A DNA stretch of 64,000 nucleotides from Magnetospirillum sp902729445 (GTDB lineage Bacteria; Pseudomonadota; Alphaproteobacteria; Rhodospirillales; Magnetospirillaceae). How positions within the stretch are numbered: the stretch's first letter is position 1; every line of letters begins with the position of its first letter. A model generated the notes under the pieces. That model ran no database searches and was not told the origin of the DNA. It was given only the letters and a program-made list of their open reading frames with translations. Positions 14,262 to 22,717 of the stretch are shown piece by piece. Where the stretch lies: contig NZ_CACVCE010000056.1 of the NCBI RefSeq assembly GCF_902729445.1, positions 62,001 to 126,000 of the forward strand, read 5' to 3'. The translations under genes were made by a program, and so were the position numbers.

Positions 14262-15269
14262 TCAGTGCACTGTCGTCACCAGCCAATAGAATCCCGCCGC
14301 CACCAGTCCGGCGGCCGGGATGGTGCAGACCCAGGCCACCACGATATTGGCGGCCAGGCCCCAGCGCACCGCGCTGGCCCGCCTGATCGAGCCGACGCCG
14401 ACGATGGCCCCGGTGATGGTGTGGGTGGTCGAGACCGGGATGCCCAGCCAGGTGGCGCCGAACAGGGTCATGGCCCCGGCGGTTTCGGCGCAGAAGCCCT
14501 GGAACGGCTTCAAGTCGGTGATCTTCGAGCCCATGGTCTTGACGATGCGCCAGCCGCCCATCAGCGTGCCCAGGCCCATGGCCACCTGCGCCGCCATCAC
14601 CACCCAGAACGGCACATAGAAGGTGTCGCCCAGATAGCCTTGGGAAAACAGCAGCACGGCGATGATGCCCATGGTCTTCTGGGCGTCGTTGCCGCCGTGA
14701 CCCAGCGAATACAGCGCCGCCGACACCAATTGCAAATGGCGGAAGCCCTTATCGACCAGGAACGGCGTCGCCCGGCGCAGGACCCAGTTGACCAGGATCA
14801 TCAGCATCACCGCCAGTATGAAGCCCGATAAGGGTGAGCCGACGATGGCCAGCGCGGTCTTGGTGAAGCCGGCGGTGGCCAGGCCGGACAGGCCGGCCTT
14901 GGCGATCGCGGCACCGGCCAGCCCGCCGATCAAGGCGTGCGACGACGATGACGGGAAGCCCAGCCACCAGGTGAACAGATTCCAGAAGATGGCGCCGACC
15001 AGGGCGGCCAGGATGATGAACGGATCGACCACGCTGGGTTGGACGATGCCGGTGCCGACGGTCTTGGCCACATGCAGGCCGAAGAACAGGAAGGCGATGA
15101 AGTTGAAGAAGGCGGCCCAGGCGACGGCGTATTTCGGCGGCAGCACCCGGGTCGAGACCACGGTGGCGATCGAATTGGCGGCGTCGTGCAGGCCGTTGAT
15201 GAAGTCGAAGGCCAGCGCCACCACGATGATGGCGATCAGGGCCGGCAGGCTGAGTGTGACCGCGTCCAT
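14262..15269 (-). CDS. pit: Low-affinity inorganic phosphate transporter Pit (335 aa)
   Basis: An inner-membrane phosphate permease of the PiT family (H+ symport of metal-phosphate). It shows the two signature repeats: FDFINGLHDAANSIATVVST near the N-terminus and SLGHGGNDAQKTMGII mid-protein, plus FPSSSSHALIGGLAG and IPVSTTHTITGAIVG. About ten membrane helices are visible. The length is typical for bacterial Pit. It starts four bases after the DUF47 gene stop and is co-transcribed with it. Confidence 0.93.
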   Translation of the reverse strand: MDAVTLSLPALIAIIVVALAFDFINGLHDAANSIATVVSTRVLPPKYAVAWAAFFNFIAFLFFGLHVAKTVGTGIVQPSVVDPFIILAALVGAIFWNLFTWWLGFPSSSSHALIGGLAGAAIAKAGLSGLATAGFTKTALAIVGSPLSGFILAVMLMILVNWVLRRATPFLVDKGFRHLQLVSAALYSLGHGGNDAQKTMGIIAVLLFSQGYLGDTFYVPFWVVMAAQVAMGLGTLMGGWRIVKTMGSKITDLKPFQGFCAETAGAMTLFGATWLGIPVSTTHTITGAIVGVGSIRRASAVRWGLAANIVVAWVCTIPAAGLVAAGFYWLVTTVH

Positions 15270-15273
15270 GGGA

Positions 15274-15918
15274 TCACACGTGATCCAGAAGGATGCCTTC
15301 GATCAGGTCGGCGACGTCGTCGCAACGGTCGGTGACCGTCTCCAGCAGTTCATAGACCTCTTTGCGGCCCAGGAACTCGATCGAGGACGGCCCATTGGCG
15401 ATCAGTTCCGACAGTGCGGTGCGCAGCAGCCGGTCGGCATCGCTTTCGATCTTGCCGACCTGCTCGCACAGGCCGTTGATGGTGGCGACGTTGCGGTTGA
15501 CGTCGTGCAGCAGCGGGATGGCCTGGGTCAGCAACACGGCCGACTTCTCGATCATCGCCGCCAGTTCCAGCATGCGCGGGCTGAAGGTTTCCAGCCGGTA
15601 CAGAGCGGCCCGCTGGGCCACTTCCTCGATCAGGTCGATGGCGTCGTCCAGCGCGGTCGAAAGCGCGTGGATGTCGGACCGGTCGAACGGGGTGATGAAG
15701 GCCTTGTGCAGCGAGATCAAGGTGTCGCGGGCGATGGCGTCGGCCTGGCCCTCGATGGTGCAGACTTCCTTGAACTTGGCGTCGCGGTCGGGGCCAGACG
15801 CCTGCATCATCGCCGTCAGCGCCTGGGCGCCCGACACCATGCAGGCGGCATGGGCGGCGAAATTATCGACGAATTGCTCTTCCTTCGGCATGAGCTTGCG
15901 AAGCAGGCGAAGAAACAT
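15274..15918 (-). CDS. DUF47 / PhoU-like Pit accessory protein (214 aa)
   Basis: An all-helical cytosolic protein of the DUF47 (PhoU-related) family that pairs with pit genes; it begins MFLRLLRKLMPKEEQFVDNF. Metal-binding type residues are visible in HKAFITPFDRSDIHAL and ALDDAIDLIEEVAQRA. It is the first gene of the DUF47-pit operon, as in orfA-pit of rhizobia, where it is thought to control or stabilise Pit activity. A Pho-box-like sequence lies just upstream. Confidence 0.92.
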   Translation of the reverse strand: MFLRLLRKLMPKEEQFVDNFAAHAACMVSGAQALTAMMQASGPDRDAKFKEVCTIEGQADAIARDTLISLHKAFITPFDRSDIHALSTALDDAIDLIEEVAQRAALYRLETFSPRMLELAAMIEKSAVLLTQAIPLLHDVNRNVATINGLCEQVGKIESDADRLLRTALSELIANGPSSIEFLGRKEVYELLETVTDRCDDVADLIEGILLDHV

Positions 15919-15934
15919 GGCTGTCCCCGTGATG

Positions 15935-15952
15935 GTGTCACAAAATCGTCAT
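15935..15952 (-). promoter_or_regulatory. Pho-box-like sequence upstream of DUF47-pit
   Basis: GTGTCAC-AAAA-TCGTCAT fits the 7-4-7 layout of two CTGTCAT half sites with TGTCA and GTCAT intact. It begins 17 bases upstream of the DUF47 start codon, inside the expected leader/promoter region. In Sinorhizobium the equivalent operon is repressed by PhoB. The site is read on the plus strand, opposite to the gene. Confidence 0.4.
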
Positions 15953-15992
15953 ATCACATTGGTCGGCATTCGTCTTCCCGCGATGCAGCGCG

Positions 15993-16418
15993 TCAGGCCC
16001 AGCGCGAGCCGAAATCCAGCAAGATCGGCACCAGTTCAGGCTCGCCGACGATGGTGGCGGCCTCGGCGGGGGTGAACCAGCGGCGCTCGCGCTGGCCCTG
16101 TTCGGGCCAGGTGCCGCGCTCGGCCTCGACGCGCAGCAGGTAGACCTTGACCAGGACTGGGCGCTCGGTGCCGCTTTTCAGCCGCTTGGTGCTGGCGAAG
16201 GAGGCGAAGGCCTTCTTGGCGATGCTGCCCTTCAGGCCGGCCTCTTCATAGGCTTCGGCCTTGGCGACCTCGTGCGGCTTCAGGTCCTTTTCCGGCTGGC
16301 CCTTGGGCAGGATCCACCGCTTGGTCTCGCGCGAGGTGACCAGCATGACCAACGCCTTGCCGTCCTCAACCTTGTAAGGAAGCGCGGCGAACTGGATTCC
16401 TTGGCTGTGGGCTGGCAA
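15993..16418 (-). CDS. NUDIX hydrolase family protein (141 aa)
   Basis: It has a NUDIX fold with a box-like stretch WILPKGQPEKDLKPHEVAK followed by AEAYEEAGLKG. The EAxEEAG metal-binding core is present, but the upstream Glu and the Arg of the consensus (GX5EX7RE) are replaced by Leu and Ala. This variant is common in short alphaproteobacterial members related to diphosphoinositol/diadenosine polyphosphate hydrolases. The start appears to be TTG at 16418, without a clear ribosome site. Substrate unknown. Confidence 0.8.
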   Translation of the reverse strand: MPAHSQGIQFAALPYKVEDGKALVMLVTSRETKRWILPKGQPEKDLKPHEVAKAEAYEEAGLKGSIAKKAFASFASTKRLKSGTERPVLVKVYLLRVEAERGTWPEQGQRERRWFTPAEAATIVGEPELVPILLDFGSRWA

Positions 16419-16508
16419 CGAGGGACCGCCGGGGACTGGAGAAAGGGAAGGGCGTTTGTGACAGTTTTATGACCCGAGTCAAGAAACTTCGCGCCCCTCC
16501 CTACAATG

Positions 16509-17966
16509 CTACTCCTTGAACTTTTTGGCGATCAGTTCGTTCAGCATGGCGGGGTTGGCCTTGCCCTGGGTCGCCTTCATCACCTGGCCGACGAACCAGC
16601 CCATCAGCTTGTCCTTGCCGCCCTTGACCTCGGCCACCTTGTCGGGGTTGGCGGCGAACACCTCGTCGATGGCCTTCTCGATGGCGCCGGTATCGGTGAC
16701 CTGCTTCAGGCCCTTTTCCTCGACGATGGCGGCCGGGCTCTTGCCGGATTCCACCATGAAGATGAAGACGTCCTTGGCCAGGCGGGTCGAGATGGTGCCG
16801 TCCTTGATCAGGTCGATCATGCCACCCAGGTTGGCGGCGGTGACCGGCGGCTTTTCCCACGAATAATCGCCGGAATTCATGGCGGCGAAGAAGTCGCCCA
16901 TGATCCAGTTGGCGGCCATCTTGGAATCGCGGCCCTTGGCCACCTCCTCGAAGAAGTCGGCCGAGGCACGTTCGGCCACCAGCACGCCGGCATCATAGGC
17001 GTTCAGGCCGAAATCAGCCATGAAGCGGGCCTTCTTGTCGTCGGGCAGCTCGGGCAGGGTGGCCTTGATGCCGTCGACGAAATCCTGGCCGATCACCAGC
17101 GGCAGCAGGTCGGGATCGGGGAAATAGCGGTAATCGTGGGCGTGTTCCTTCGACCGCATCGAGCGGGTCTCGCCCTTGCCGGAATCGAACAGCCGGGTTT
17201 CCTGGCGGATGTCGCCGCCCGATTCATAGACGTCGATATGGCGTCGGGCCTCGTATTCGATGGCCTGCTGAACGAAGCGGATCGAATTGACGTTCTTGAT
17301 CTCGCAGCGGGTGCGCAGGCCCTGCTCGCCGACCTTCCTGACCGAGACGTTGGCGTCGCAGCGCATGCTGCCTTCCTGCATGTTGCCGTCGCAGGTTTCC
17401 AGATAGCGCAGGATGGTGCGCAGCTTGGTCAGATAGGCGCCGGCTTCTTCCGGGCTGCGCATGTCGGGCTTCGAGACGATTTCCATCAAGGCCACGCCCG
17501 AACGGTTCAGGTCGATGAACGACTTGGTCGGGTGCTGGTCGTGCATCGACTTGCCGGCATCTTGTTCCAGATGCAGGCGTTCGATACCCACCGCCTTGGT
17601 CGTGCCGTCGGGCAGGTCGATCAGCAGCGTGCCCTCGCCGACGATCGGCAGTTCATACTGGCTGATCTGATAGCCCTGCGGCAGGTCGGCATAGAAATAG
17701 TTCTTGCGGGCGAACACGCTCGTCAGGTTGATCTGGGCCTTCAGGCCCAGGCCGGTGCGCACCGCCTGCTCGACGCAAAGCTCGTTGATCACCGGCAGCA
17801 TGCCGGGGAAGCCGGCATCGACGAAGCTGACCTGGCTGTTGGGCTCGGCGCCGAACTCGGTGGCGGCGCCGGAAAACAGCTTGGCCTTCGAGATGACTTG
17901 CGCGTGCACCTCAAGCCCGATGACCAGTTCCCAATCGCCGGTCTCGCCCTGGATCACGTAAGCCAT
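16509..17966 (-). CDS. gatB: Aspartyl/glutamyl-tRNA amidotransferase subunit B (485 aa)
   Basis: GatB binds and activates the misacylated tRNA (phosphorylating Glu/Asp) and receives ammonia from GatA. Signature stretches are WELVIGLEVHAQVISKAKLF, YFYADLPQGYQISQYE and HDYRYFPDPDLLPL, and the C-terminal YqeY-like tail domain ends AMLNELIAKKFKE. ATG 17966 has GGAGG at a good distance; a GTG at 17975 is too close to it. It is one base downstream of gatA and completes gatC-gatA-gatB. Confidence 0.97.
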   Translation of the reverse strand: MAYVIQGETGDWELVIGLEVHAQVISKAKLFSGAATEFGAEPNSQVSFVDAGFPGMLPVINELCVEQAVRTGLGLKAQINLTSVFARKNYFYADLPQGYQISQYELPIVGEGTLLIDLPDGTTKAVGIERLHLEQDAGKSMHDQHPTKSFIDLNRSGVALMEIVSKPDMRSPEEAGAYLTKLRTILRYLETCDGNMQEGSMRCDANVSVRKVGEQGLRTRCEIKNVNSIRFVQQAIEYEARRHIDVYESGGDIRQETRLFDSGKGETRSMRSKEHAHDYRYFPDPDLLPLVIGQDFVDGIKATLPELPDDKKARFMADFGLNAYDAGVLVAERASADFFEEVAKGRDSKMAANWIMGDFFAAMNSGDYSWEKPPVTAANLGGMIDLIKDGTISTRLAKDVFIFMVESGKSPAAIVEEKGLKQVTDTGAIEKAIDEVFAANPDKVAEVKGGKDKLMGWFVGQVMKATQGKANPAMLNELIAKKFKE

Positions 17967-17967
17967 C

Positions 17968-19440
17968 TCACACACCCTCCGGCACGGCGGTAAAGGACGC
18001 GGCTTTCTCCATCACGCCTGCGACCTTGAACAAAGTTTCCTCGTCGAACGGGCGCCCGATCAATTGCAGGCCCAGCGGCAGCCCGTCCGAGTTCAGGCCG
18101 ACCGGCAAGGACAGGCCGGGCAGACCGGCCAGGCTGGTCGGGATGGTGAACACGTCGTTCAGCCACATGGTCACCGGATCGTCGGTGGTTTCGGTCATGC
18201 CGAAGGCGGCCGACGGCGCGGTCGGGGTCAAGATGACGTCGACGGTCTGGAAGGCCTTGGTGAAATCCCGGGCGATCAGGCGGCGCACCTTCTGGGCCTT
18301 GGCGTAATAGGCGTCGTAATAGCCGGCCGACAGGACGTAGGTGCCGATCATGATGCGCCGACGCACTTCCTTACCGAACCCGGCGGCGCGGGTCTTCTTG
18401 TACATGTCGTCCAGCGAGCTGCCGGGCACCCGCAGCCCGAAGCGCACGCCGTCATAGCGGGCCAGGTTCGACGAGGCCTCGGCCGGGGCGACGATGTAAT
18501 AGACCGGCAGGGCGTACTTGGTGTGGGGCAGGCTGATCTCGACCGGGGTGGCGCCGGCATCCTTCAGCCACTGGATTCCCAGCTCCCACGCCTTGGACAC
18601 TTCAGCGTTCAGGCCATCGGGGCGGTATTCCAGCGGAATGCCGACCTTCAGGCCGCGAATGTCGCCGGTCAGCGCGGCGGCGAAGTCGGGCACCGCGACC
18701 GGGGCCGAGGTGGAATCCTTGGGGTCGTGGCCGGCCATGGCGCCCAGCAGCAGGGCGCAATCTTCCACCGTGCGGGCCATCGGGCCGGGCTGGTCCAGCG
18801 AGCTGGCGAAGGCGACGACGCCCCAACGCGAGCAGCGGCCATAGGTCGGCTTGATGCCGGTGATGCCGCAGAAGGCGGCGGGCTGACGGATCGAGCCGCC
18901 GGTATCGGTGCCGGTGGCGCCCATGACCATGCGCGCAGCCACGGCTGCCGCGGAACCGCCCGACGAGCCGCCGGGCACCAGTTTGGCCGATGGATCGGAC
19001 GTCTTGGTCCAGGGATTGACGGCGCCGCCGTAATAGCTGGTCAGGTTGGACGAGCCCATGGCGAACTCGTCCAGGTTCAGCTTGCCCAGGGATACCGCAC
19101 CGGCCGCCTTCAGATTGGCGGTGACGGTGGATTCGTACTGGGGGGTGAAGCCGTCCAGGATGTGGCTGGCAGCGGTGGTCGGCACGCCCTTGGTGCAGAA
19201 CAGGTCCTTGATGCCCAGCGGGATGCCGTCCAGCGCGCCGGCCTTGCCGGCCGTGCGCCGGGCGTCGGATTCCTTGGCCTGCTCACGCGCCATGTCCGGC
19301 GTTTCGGTGATGAAGGCGTTCAAGGCACGCTTGGCCTCGGTGGCCTTGATGTGGGCCTCGGTCAGTTCGACGGCGGTGAACTCGCCCTTGGACAGGCCAT
19401 TCAGCGCGCCGGCGATGGTGAGCTTGGTGAGGTTGGTCAT
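17968..19440 (-). CDS. gatA: Aspartyl/glutamyl-tRNA amidotransferase subunit A (490 aa)
   Basis: An amidase-signature enzyme that releases ammonia from glutamine for tRNA amidation. The catalytic Lys is in GIPLGIKDLFCTKG (about residue 77), and the cis-Ser and nucleophilic Ser are in VPGGSSGGSAAAVA and GTDTGGSIRQPAAFCG. Full length for the family. It is separated from gatC by 136 bp holding three hairpins and is tightly coupled to gatB. Confidence 0.97.
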   Translation of the reverse strand: MTNLTKLTIAGALNGLSKGEFTAVELTEAHIKATEAKRALNAFITETPDMAREQAKESDARRTAGKAGALDGIPLGIKDLFCTKGVPTTAASHILDGFTPQYESTVTANLKAAGAVSLGKLNLDEFAMGSSNLTSYYGGAVNPWTKTSDPSAKLVPGGSSGGSAAAVAARMVMGATGTDTGGSIRQPAAFCGITGIKPTYGRCSRWGVVAFASSLDQPGPMARTVEDCALLLGAMAGHDPKDSTSAPVAVPDFAAALTGDIRGLKVGIPLEYRPDGLNAEVSKAWELGIQWLKDAGATPVEISLPHTKYALPVYYIVAPAEASSNLARYDGVRFGLRVPGSSLDDMYKKTRAAGFGKEVRRRIMIGTYVLSAGYYDAYYAKAQKVRRLIARDFTKAFQTVDVILTPTAPSAAFGMTETTDDPVTMWLNDVFTIPTSLAGLPGLSLPVGLNSDGLPLGLQLIGRPFDEETLFKVAGVMEKAASFTAVPEGV

Positions 19441-19463
19441 TTCGTGTGGCCCTCAAATGCCGG

Positions 19464-19554
19464 GCGCGCGCATCCGCGCGCTGGGCTTACGCTCGCATTG
19501 GCTCGCGGGGCCTGCGTGCGAAGCACGCATCCGATGAATGCCGGCGAAGCCGGC
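19464..19554. repeat. Cluster of three short hairpins between gatC and gatA
   Basis: Three perfect dyads lie within 91 bp: GCGCGCG-CATC-CGCGCGC (19464-19481), TGCGTGC-GAA-GCACGCA (19513-19529) and GCCGGC-GAA-GCCGGC (19540-19554). The two last share a GAA loop. They resemble a REP-type palindromic element and may moderate or process the gatC-gatA message. No T-run is present. Confidence 0.6.
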
Positions 19555-19576
19555 GGGGCCCAGTCGCTACGCTCCA

Positions 19577-19864
19577 TCATTCCACCACCTTCGGCACGGT
19601 GAAGAAGCCGTCCATGGCATCGGGGGCGTTGGCCAGCACGGCCTCGGCCTGGTTGCCGTCGGTGACGATGTCGGCGCGCATCGGCAGGCCAAGGTCGGCC
19701 ACCGAGTTCATCGGGGCGACGCCTTCTGTGTTCACTTCCGACAGATGCTCGACGAAGGTCAGGATGCCGGACAATTCGCCGGCCAGATGATCCAGTTCGT
19801 CTTCGGGGACGTCGATGCGGGCCAATTCAGCGATGGCGCGCACGGTGCCTTTGTCCAGCGACAT
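19577..19864 (-). CDS. gatC: Aspartyl/glutamyl-tRNA amidotransferase subunit C (95 aa)
   Basis: The small stabilising subunit of GatCAB. It begins MSLDKGTVRAIAELARIDVP, which is typical GatC, and continues with ELSGILTFVEHLSEVNTEGV and NSVADLGLPMRADIVTDG. It is the first gene of gatCAB on the minus strand, with a promoter-like sequence about 50 bases upstream. Confidence 0.95.
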   Translation of the reverse strand: MSLDKGTVRAIAELARIDVPEDELDHLAGELSGILTFVEHLSEVNTEGVAPMNSVADLGLPMRADIVTDGNQAEAVLANAPDAMDGFFTVPKVVE

Positions 19865-19913
19865 GCGAGGGGATACTCCGGCAAACTTTAAAAGGTGCGG
19901 TGAAACGGTCGGG

Positions 19914-19942
19914 ACGTTAGCACCCGGTCCTTTCAGGTGCAA
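19914..19942 (-). promoter_or_regulatory. Candidate promoter of gatCAB
   Basis: On the minus strand: TTGCAC, exactly 17 bases, then TAACGT, ending 50 bases before the gatC ATG. The fit to a housekeeping promoter is moderate. Confidence 0.4.
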
Positions 19943-19944
19943 CC

Positions 19945-22611
19945 TTAAGCCTGGGCGGGCAGGGCGAAGGGCGTTCCGGCCAGGTCGGAATCGATGGCGG
20001 CGACGGCCGCCGCCAGCCGGTCCAGCGCCTCGGTATCGATCCGGCCGTCGCGGGCACAATCCTCGGCTTCGCGCGCCGCCTCGGTCAGAGCGATCAGGCC
20101 CAGGTTCGACGCGGCGCCCTTGATGGTGTGGGCCTGGCGGCGCACGGTGTCGCAATCGCCGGCTTGGCGAGCTTGCACGATTTCCTCGGCCCGGCGGATG
20201 GCGTCGGCGCGCAGGCCGACCAGCAATCCGGCCACGGTGTCGGCGTCGAGGTCCTCGGCCAGCGCGGCAAGTGCTGCGAAATCGACCCGCTCCGAGGCGG
20301 CGGGGCCATTGGTCTCGGCCGGCCGGCACAGGCTGGGCGGCAGTTGGGCGTAGCGGGCCAGAAGCTCGATCAGCTTGGTCCGGTCGATCGGCTTGCTGAT
20401 ATAGCCGTTCATGCCGGCGGCCAGGCAGATCTGGTCGTCGCCCTGCATGGCGTTGGCGGTCATGGCGACGATCGGGATGGCCGCCGCCGGCAAAGGCAGG
20501 CCGCGAATGACGCGGGTGGCTTCCAGGCCGTCCATCTCCGGCATCTGCACGTCCATCAGGATCAGGTCATAGGGGAACGACCGCGCCGCCTCGACCGCTT
20601 CCTGGCCATCGCTGGCGACATCGACGAAATGGCCCAGCTTGCGCAGCAAGCCGGTGGCGACCTGCTGATTGACCGGATTGTCCTCGGCGACCAGGATGCG
20701 AAGCGCGCACTCGGCCGCCGCCGGCCCCGCCGCCGGAGCGGCCATGATGGCCGGATCGTGGCCGCCTCGGCCCGACAGGACGCTTTCCAGCGCGTGGATG
20801 ACCGCGCCCTGGTGCAGCGGCTTGTGCAGGAAACCGTCAATCATTGCCGCCACCTTGTCGTCGCGCAATCCGCCCTGCGACGAGGTCAGGATCAGGCGCA
20901 CGTCGCGAATGGTCGGTTCCGAGCGGATCAAACGGATCAGGTCGGGCCCGGTGATGTCGGGCATCTGCAGGTCGATCAGGGCCGCGTCCCACGGCGTTGC
21001 CGTCATCGCCGACATGACCAAGGTGGCGAAGGCCTCGTTGCCGGTGGCCTTGGCCTCGGCCGTCACGCCGGCCGACCGCAATTGCCGGACCAGAATTTCG
21101 CAATTGGCCGGGTTGTCATCGACCACCAGGACCCTCTTTCCGGCCAGCTCGGCGGTGGCGGGGGCCACTTCGCCCTTCTTGATCAAGGGCAGGTGGATCC
21201 AGAAGGTGCTGCCGCTCCCCTCCTCGCTGGTCAGGCCGATGGTGCCGCCCATCAGCTCGGTCAGTCGCTTCGAGATGGCCAAGCCCAGTCCGGTGCCGCC
21301 GAAGCGGCGCGCCGTCGATGAATCGACCTGGGTGAACATCGAAAACAGGCGGGCCTGGGCCTCGGCGGGAATGCCGATGCCGGTGTCGTGGACGGCAAAG
21401 CGGAAGGTCGGGCGGTTTTCGTCGGCAATCTCGATGGCCGCTTCGATGCGCACCGCGCCGGCCTGGGTGAACTTTACCGCATTGCCGGCCAGGTTCATCA
21501 GGATCTGGCGCAGGCGGCTGGGGTCGCCCTGGACGATCAGGCTGACCGCTGTGTCCAGTTGGCACGTGATGTCGATGCCCTTGGCGTGGGCGCGCGGCGA
21601 CAAGATATCGACCACGCTTTCGATCAGCGGCACCAGTTCGAACTCGGTATCGTCGATGTCGAACTTGCCGGCCTCCATCTTCGAGAAATCCAGGATGTCG
21701 TTGATCACCGTCAGCAGCGATTCGCCCGATTCGCGGATGGTTTCGGCGAAATGGCGCTGCTCGGCCGTCAATGGCGTGTCGAGCAACAAGCCGGTCATGC
21801 CGATCACCCCGTTCATCGGCGTCCTGATCTCGTGGCTCATGGTGGCCAGGAACTCGGATTTTGCCCGGGTGGCGCTTTCGGCGGCGGCGCGCGCGGCGGC
21901 GTTCTCGTCGGCCAGCTGGGTCAATTGCAGAGTCTTTTGTAACTGCGCCCGGTCCAGGCGCCACACCACGATTACCAGCAGGCCATAGACCGTCAGGAAA
22001 ATGCCGGCCAGGCCGAAACCCAGCGATTGCTGCTCGGCCTTGGCAGCCTCGACCGAATTGGTGCGGTCGGAATAGATCTCGACGATCGCCTCGACCTCGC
22101 CTTGATCGGTCAGCACCGGGACATAGCTGCCGACGACATGACGGTTGGTCAGCTCGCCTTCGGCGGCCTGGAAGCTTTTCCTGAACGACATTTCGGCCGA
22201 CATCTGGCCCGAGCGGGCCTTCGCGAAGCCAGGATAGTTCGAGCGGTCGGTGCCGATCTGCTCGCGGTTGGTGGAATAAAGGGTGATGCCGGTGGGATCG
22301 TAAATTACCACCTTGACGATGTCCGAACGCCGGGCGAACCGCCGCATCAGCTCGTCGATATAGTCGTTGTCGGGCCATTCGCGTAAGATAGCGGGCGTGC
22401 GGTTGCCGGGGGGCGGCAGCAACGGGCGGACCAGCGGCCAGGTCAGGTTAAGGAAACTGTGCGACAACGAATGGTTGGCGGCGACCGACGAGGTCTCGAT
22501 GCCGTTCAAGGCCATGCGCAGGCTGATGGTCATGGTGGCGAAGAACGCCACCAGCAACATCGTCAGTCCGGTCAGGGCGAAGGTCGCTGTTGCCCGATAT
22601 CTTGTCCGCAT
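19945..22611 (-). CDS. Hybrid sensor histidine kinase with two receivers and an HPt domain (888 aa)
   Basis: Layout: membrane helix (about 10-32), periplasmic sensor domain to about 195 (IVKVVIYDPTGITLYSTNR inside), second helix (FGLAGIFLTVYGLLVIVVW), HisKA with the phospho-His in FLATMSHEIRTPMNGVIG, and HATPase (NLAGNAVKF, FGGTGLGLAISKRL). Then comes receiver 1 (VLVVDDNPANCEI, Asp in ALIDLQMP), receiver 2 (ILVAEDNPVNQQVA, Asp in LILMDVQMPEMDG) and an HPt domain (RRQAHTIKGAASNLG). This is a complete BarA/ArcB-style phosphorelay on one chain; the output regulator is not in the window. ATG 22611 is chosen; an in-frame TTG at 22638 would add nine residues but has no ribosome site. Confidence 0.93.
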   Translation of the reverse strand: MRTRYRATATFALTGLTMLLVAFFATMTISLRMALNGIETSSVAANHSLSHSFLNLTWPLVRPLLPPPGNRTPAILREWPDNDYIDELMRRFARRSDIVKVVIYDPTGITLYSTNREQIGTDRSNYPGFAKARSGQMSAEMSFRKSFQAAEGELTNRHVVGSYVPVLTDQGEVEAIVEIYSDRTNSVEAAKAEQQSLGFGLAGIFLTVYGLLVIVVWRLDRAQLQKTLQLTQLADENAAARAAAESATRAKSEFLATMSHEIRTPMNGVIGMTGLLLDTPLTAEQRHFAETIRESGESLLTVINDILDFSKMEAGKFDIDDTEFELVPLIESVVDILSPRAHAKGIDITCQLDTAVSLIVQGDPSRLRQILMNLAGNAVKFTQAGAVRIEAAIEIADENRPTFRFAVHDTGIGIPAEAQARLFSMFTQVDSSTARRFGGTGLGLAISKRLTELMGGTIGLTSEEGSGSTFWIHLPLIKKGEVAPATAELAGKRVLVVDDNPANCEILVRQLRSAGVTAEAKATGNEAFATLVMSAMTATPWDAALIDLQMPDITGPDLIRLIRSEPTIRDVRLILTSSQGGLRDDKVAAMIDGFLHKPLHQGAVIHALESVLSGRGGHDPAIMAAPAAGPAAAECALRILVAEDNPVNQQVATGLLRKLGHFVDVASDGQEAVEAARSFPYDLILMDVQMPEMDGLEATRVIRGLPLPAAAIPIVAMTANAMQGDDQICLAAGMNGYISKPIDRTKLIELLARYAQLPPSLCRPAETNGPAASERVDFAALAALAEDLDADTVAGLLVGLRADAIRRAEEIVQARQAGDCDTVRRQAHTIKGAASNLGLIALTEAAREAEDCARDGRIDTEALDRLAAAVAAIDSDLAGTPFALPAQA

Positions 22612-22717
22612 CCCCGTCTTTCCGGCTCGCGAGGCCAAACACCACTATGCCTTTATAACCCGGAAGTATGAATAGCCTATCGCGCGCAGGCGAACCGACC
22701 ATGAATGGGGTGTGACG

